A stretch of DNA of 64,000 nt from an uncultured Verrucomicrobiales bacterium. GTDB taxonomy: Bacteria > Verrucomicrobiota > Verrucomicrobiia > Verrucomicrobiales > Akkermansiaceae. A model generated the notes under the pieces. The model ran no database searches and was not told where the DNA came from. It was given only the letters and a program-made list of their open reading frames with translations. Made by a program: the position numbers and the translations under genes. Below, piece by piece: positions 61,947-64,000 of this stretch. Within the stretch, counting starts at the first letter, position 1, and each line of letters starts with the position of its first letter. The stretch covers positions 62,001-126,000 of the forward strand of contig CALGJQ010000014.1 in the NCBI GenBank assembly GCA_937928545.1. The letters are read 5' to 3'.

Positions 61947-62642
61947 TCACTTCGTGTTCTTTGAAAAATCCTGCGGGGTGACTTGGAACTTTCGGAAGGC
62001 GATGGGGCCGTGGTCGCCTTGGATGAAGTGGTGGTCTTTGGCGGTGAATCCTTTGCGTTGGGCGGAGCGGGTGGGGCCGTTGACGGTGACGTTTTCTTGA
62101 ACGAGTTTTCCGTTGAGGTGGACGGAGAGGAATTGGGGTTTTTCGAGGACGGTGCCGTCTTTGGCGAGGCGGGGGGCGCGGAATTTGATGAGGAGTTTTT
62201 GCCACTGGCCGGGTGGGTTGGAGGCGTTGGTTTTAGGGGGGTGACCTTGGTAGCCTTTAGGTTTCTTTTTGTCATCCCAGCGGTGGTAGATGGCGCCCAT
62301 GTCGCCATCGGTGGGTTTGGCTTTGCCGTGGCTGTCGAGGATTTGCACTTCGTAGCGGCCTTGGAGGTAGATGCCGGAGTTAGAGCCTTTTGGGATGAGG
62401 AATTCGGCTTCGACGGTGCAGTCGCCGAATTTTTCGATGGTGGGGAGGTAGCCTGCTTTTTTGGGAGAAGCGGCGTTGGTGAAGAAGAGGGGTTTTCCGT
62501 TGAGTTGGATTTTGATGGTTTTTCCATCAGGGTCGGCGGTGGTGGAGCTTTGCCAGCCTTGGGTGGGTTTTAAGGTTTTTTCCCACTCGAGTGCGGGCGC
62601 GAATTGGGAGAGGGAGACGAGTAAGATGAGCGACTTTATCAT
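61947..62642 (-). CDS. DUF1080 family protein (3-keto-disaccharide hydrolase-like)
   Basis: 231 residues with signal peptide (MIKSLILLVSLSQFAPALE). The concanavalin-like fold of DUF1080 is shown by FGDCTVEAEFLIPKGSNSGIYLQGRYEVQILDSHG, AIYHRWDD, the KPPGQWQKLLIKFRAPR-like NPPGQWQ segment, and GPIAFRKFQV near the end. DUF1080 enzymes have been linked to hydrolysis of 3-ketoglycosides; the exact substrate is unknown. Convergent with the VWA gene, with a 3-base gap. Confidence 0.88.
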   Translation of the reverse strand: MIKSLILLVSLSQFAPALEWEKTLKPTQGWQSSTTADPDGKTIKIQLNGKPLFFTNAASPKKAGYLPTIEKFGDCTVEAEFLIPKGSNSGIYLQGRYEVQILDSHGKAKPTDGDMGAIYHRWDDKKKPKGYQGHPPKTNASNPPGQWQKLLIKFRAPRLAKDGTVLEKPQFLSVHLNGKLVQENVTVNGPTRSAQRKGFTAKDHHFIQGDHGPIAFRKFQVTPQDFSKNTK

Positions 62643-62699
62643 ATCACCAAGCCATAGCGAGAGGGGGCGATGAAGGCAATCTACGAAATGAGGCTGGGC

Positions 62700-63953
62700 T
62701 TATTCGCTTTGAGCGTGCTCTTTGAGCCAGGATTCGGCTGCTGCTGGATGAGTTTTTTTCCAAGAGTTGATCAGGGGTTTTATGCTGTCATCGCGCAGTT
62801 TGGGATTGCTGATCTGAGCTGCCCATTCGAGGGCGGCGGGGGTGTCGAGGTGTGAAGCGGCTCGGGCGTAGCCACGGATTGCCAGATCGCGTTTGGGAGA
62901 GTTTTCAAGTGAGTTGATCCAATTTGCCGCAGCCTCTAGGTCGTTGTTTCCCCATGTCATTGCTGCGTGCGAAAGTGCGGAATTTGTTTTGCCGGGATAG
63001 GAAGCCATCCATTCTATGAGCAGCGATGGATCGGCAAATTTGGTGCTGGCACTCTGCTTAAAAATGGGGAGGAGAATCTCGATTTCTAGATCTAGCTTTT
63101 CGGCCATTTCTCGTGCTGCTGAAATGTCTTTGATGAGGGTGGATCCGACGATCGCTGCCCCTACTTGAGGGCGGATATCCGCATTTTCTTCCTCTTGAAT
63201 TTTTTCCCAAAGAAGGGGGATTTGCTCATTTGGGATTTGGGGAACAAAGGCGAGGCCATTCAGGTGATCACCGAATTCTGGAAGGCCGAATTTCCGAATC
63301 GCGATGATGGCTTTGTCGCTATTTTGGAGAAGAAGCTGTCTGATGAGTTCTTCTTGCATGGTCTTTTTATTTTCCCCTGTAAGTTGTGTTTGAGAGACCC
63401 AATCAATGGCCGCTTGGGGGTCTGAGCGGATGAGGGATGAGAAGGCGGTAAGTTGTCTGTTCGAGAAGTGAAAATCACCTTCTTTAAGGTCTAGAAAAGA
63501 TCTGGGATTGAGCTCAGCCGCGAAGCCCTCAAGGGTGATGTTGATGAGCCCGATCATTTCGTCAGGAATGGTTTTATTTTTTTTAAAGAGGATTTCGAGA
63601 GCTTCGAGAAGTTGCCTAATTTCAGAGGAATCGAGATTTTCGACCGCTGTTAGAAAATGCGGGAGAGCTCTGAGCATGGCGGACTGGGCATCGGAGGTGG
63701 GTGGTTGGGTTTGAAGGATTTCGAGGATTTTTTTGGCAGAAGCCTGCACTTTCTCGCCAGCTGCGGAACGCTTTCGTGAAGAGCTTGTTTTGAGATTTCG
63801 ATTGGCTCGGACTTTTGATTCAGTGGCGGTAGGCGCTGCCGTCTTTTCGTCGAGTTCCGCGCGGAGAGTGCTATTTTGATGTCGTTGGAAGGAAAGGAAG
63901 GCCACGCAGGTGAGGAGGGAGATGGAGACGATGAGGAAAAATTGGGAGGTCAT
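62700..63953 (-). CDS. Membrane-anchored helical-repeat protein of unknown function
   Basis: 417 residues, not a named family to me. One N-terminal TM (about 5-22) and a basic linker (ATESKVRANRNLKTSSSRKRS) precede an all-helical body with degenerate repeats of the kind 'AAANWINSLENSPKRDLAIRGYA', 'AALEWAAQISNPKLRDDSI', 'DPQAAIDWVSQ'. This repeat style (short motif 'A..W...L......D.A...') occurs often in Verrucomicrobia. Probably exported or periplasmic. A second gene ends just upstream and may be related. Confidence 0.7.
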   Translation of the reverse strand: MTSQFFLIVSISLLTCVAFLSFQRHQNSTLRAELDEKTAAPTATESKVRANRNLKTSSSRKRSAAGEKVQASAKKILEILQTQPPTSDAQSAMLRALPHFLTAVENLDSSEIRQLLEALEILFKKNKTIPDEMIGLINITLEGFAAELNPRSFLDLKEGDFHFSNRQLTAFSSLIRSDPQAAIDWVSQTQLTGENKKTMQEELIRQLLLQNSDKAIIAIRKFGLPEFGDHLNGLAFVPQIPNEQIPLLWEKIQEEENADIRPQVGAAIVGSTLIKDISAAREMAEKLDLEIEILLPIFKQSASTKFADPSLLIEWMASYPGKTNSALSHAAMTWGNNDLEAAANWINSLENSPKRDLAIRGYARAASHLDTPAALEWAAQISNPKLRDDSIKPLINSWKKTHPAAAESWLKEHAQSE

Positions 63954-63962
63954 GGCGAGGGC

Positions 63963-64000
63963 TTATTGGTTCCAAGAAGAGGGGAGGGCATTGGCGGCCT
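63963..64000 (-). CDS. 3' end of a further gene (cut by window edge)
   Basis: On the minus strand one frame reads ANALPSSWNQ and stops at TAA (63963-63965), 9 bases before the ATG of the next gene. The spacing and open frame suggest the tail of an upstream operon partner. Only 11 codons are visible. Confidence 0.35.
   Translation of the reverse strand, partial: AANALPSSWNQ

Noticed and set aside
1-64000. CRISPR arrays, tRNA and rRNA genes, prophage
   Set aside because: No regularly spaced short repeats, no cloverleaf with CCA-type end, no phage structural genes were recognised; tRNA search by eye is not exhaustive.

Overview
The window looks like chromosomal DNA of a free-living, probably aquatic verrucomicrobium (order Verrucomicrobiales by impression). 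Pointers are several exosortase-type PEP-CTERM proteins, secreted PQQ-type beta-propeller proteins, a DUF1080-type sugar hydrolase, a CotH/lamin-tail giant protein, a meso-DAP type MurE in a dcw cluster opened by mraZ, and a diderm envelope (TonB system, OprP/O-like porins, a TonB-dependent receptor). No rRNA, tRNA or CRISPR array was seen. The taxonomic call is inference from gene content only.

Layout. 1-4.1 kb: 3' part of a large secreted CotH-like protein. 4.2-9.1 kb (minus): a 5'-truncated PEP-CTERM remnant, two PQQ-propeller proteins, and between them a YefM-YoeB toxin-antitoxin pair with its own promoter. 9.35-10.64 kb (plus): a retron-like unit, namely a reverse transcriptase preceded by a structured RNA region enclosed by a 16-nt a1/a2-type inverted repeat. 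10.7-11.8 kb: holA. 11.8-14.1 kb: an IS3-family remnant, an intact PEP-CTERM gene and a second 5'-truncated PEP-CTERM gene. 14.2-15.3 kb: an amidase plus a 2Fe-2S ferredoxin-like protein.

15.4-38.4 kb is a 23-kb block that appears to be one phosphate-starvation regulon: TonB-dependent receptor, a triplicated secreted protein, a complete TonB energising operon (DUF3450-like, large and small ExbB, two ExbD, TonB, TPR, porin, small secreted protein), a second OprP/O-like porin, pstS, pstC, pstA, pstB and phoU. Before most transcription units stands a pair of GTGAC/GTCAC half-sites with an exact 11-bp period, resembling the Pho box. The likely logic is import of phosphate or a phosphorus compound over the outer membrane (porins, TonB receptor), capture by PstS and import by PstCAB. 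No phoB or phoR lies in the window.

38.5-49.8 kb is a dcw division/peptidoglycan cluster (mraZ, rsmH, ftsL-like, ftsI, murE, murF, mraY, murD, LysM protein, ftsW) that stops after ftsW. 50.0-61.9 kb is a MoxR / DUF58 / VWA (Bat-like) envelope cluster with an ABC transporter. 61.9-64 kb (minus) holds a DUF1080 protein, an unrecognised helical protein and the 3' tip of another gene.

The two most notable items are the retron-like locus and the Pho-box-linked TonB/pst block with its triplicated secreted protein.
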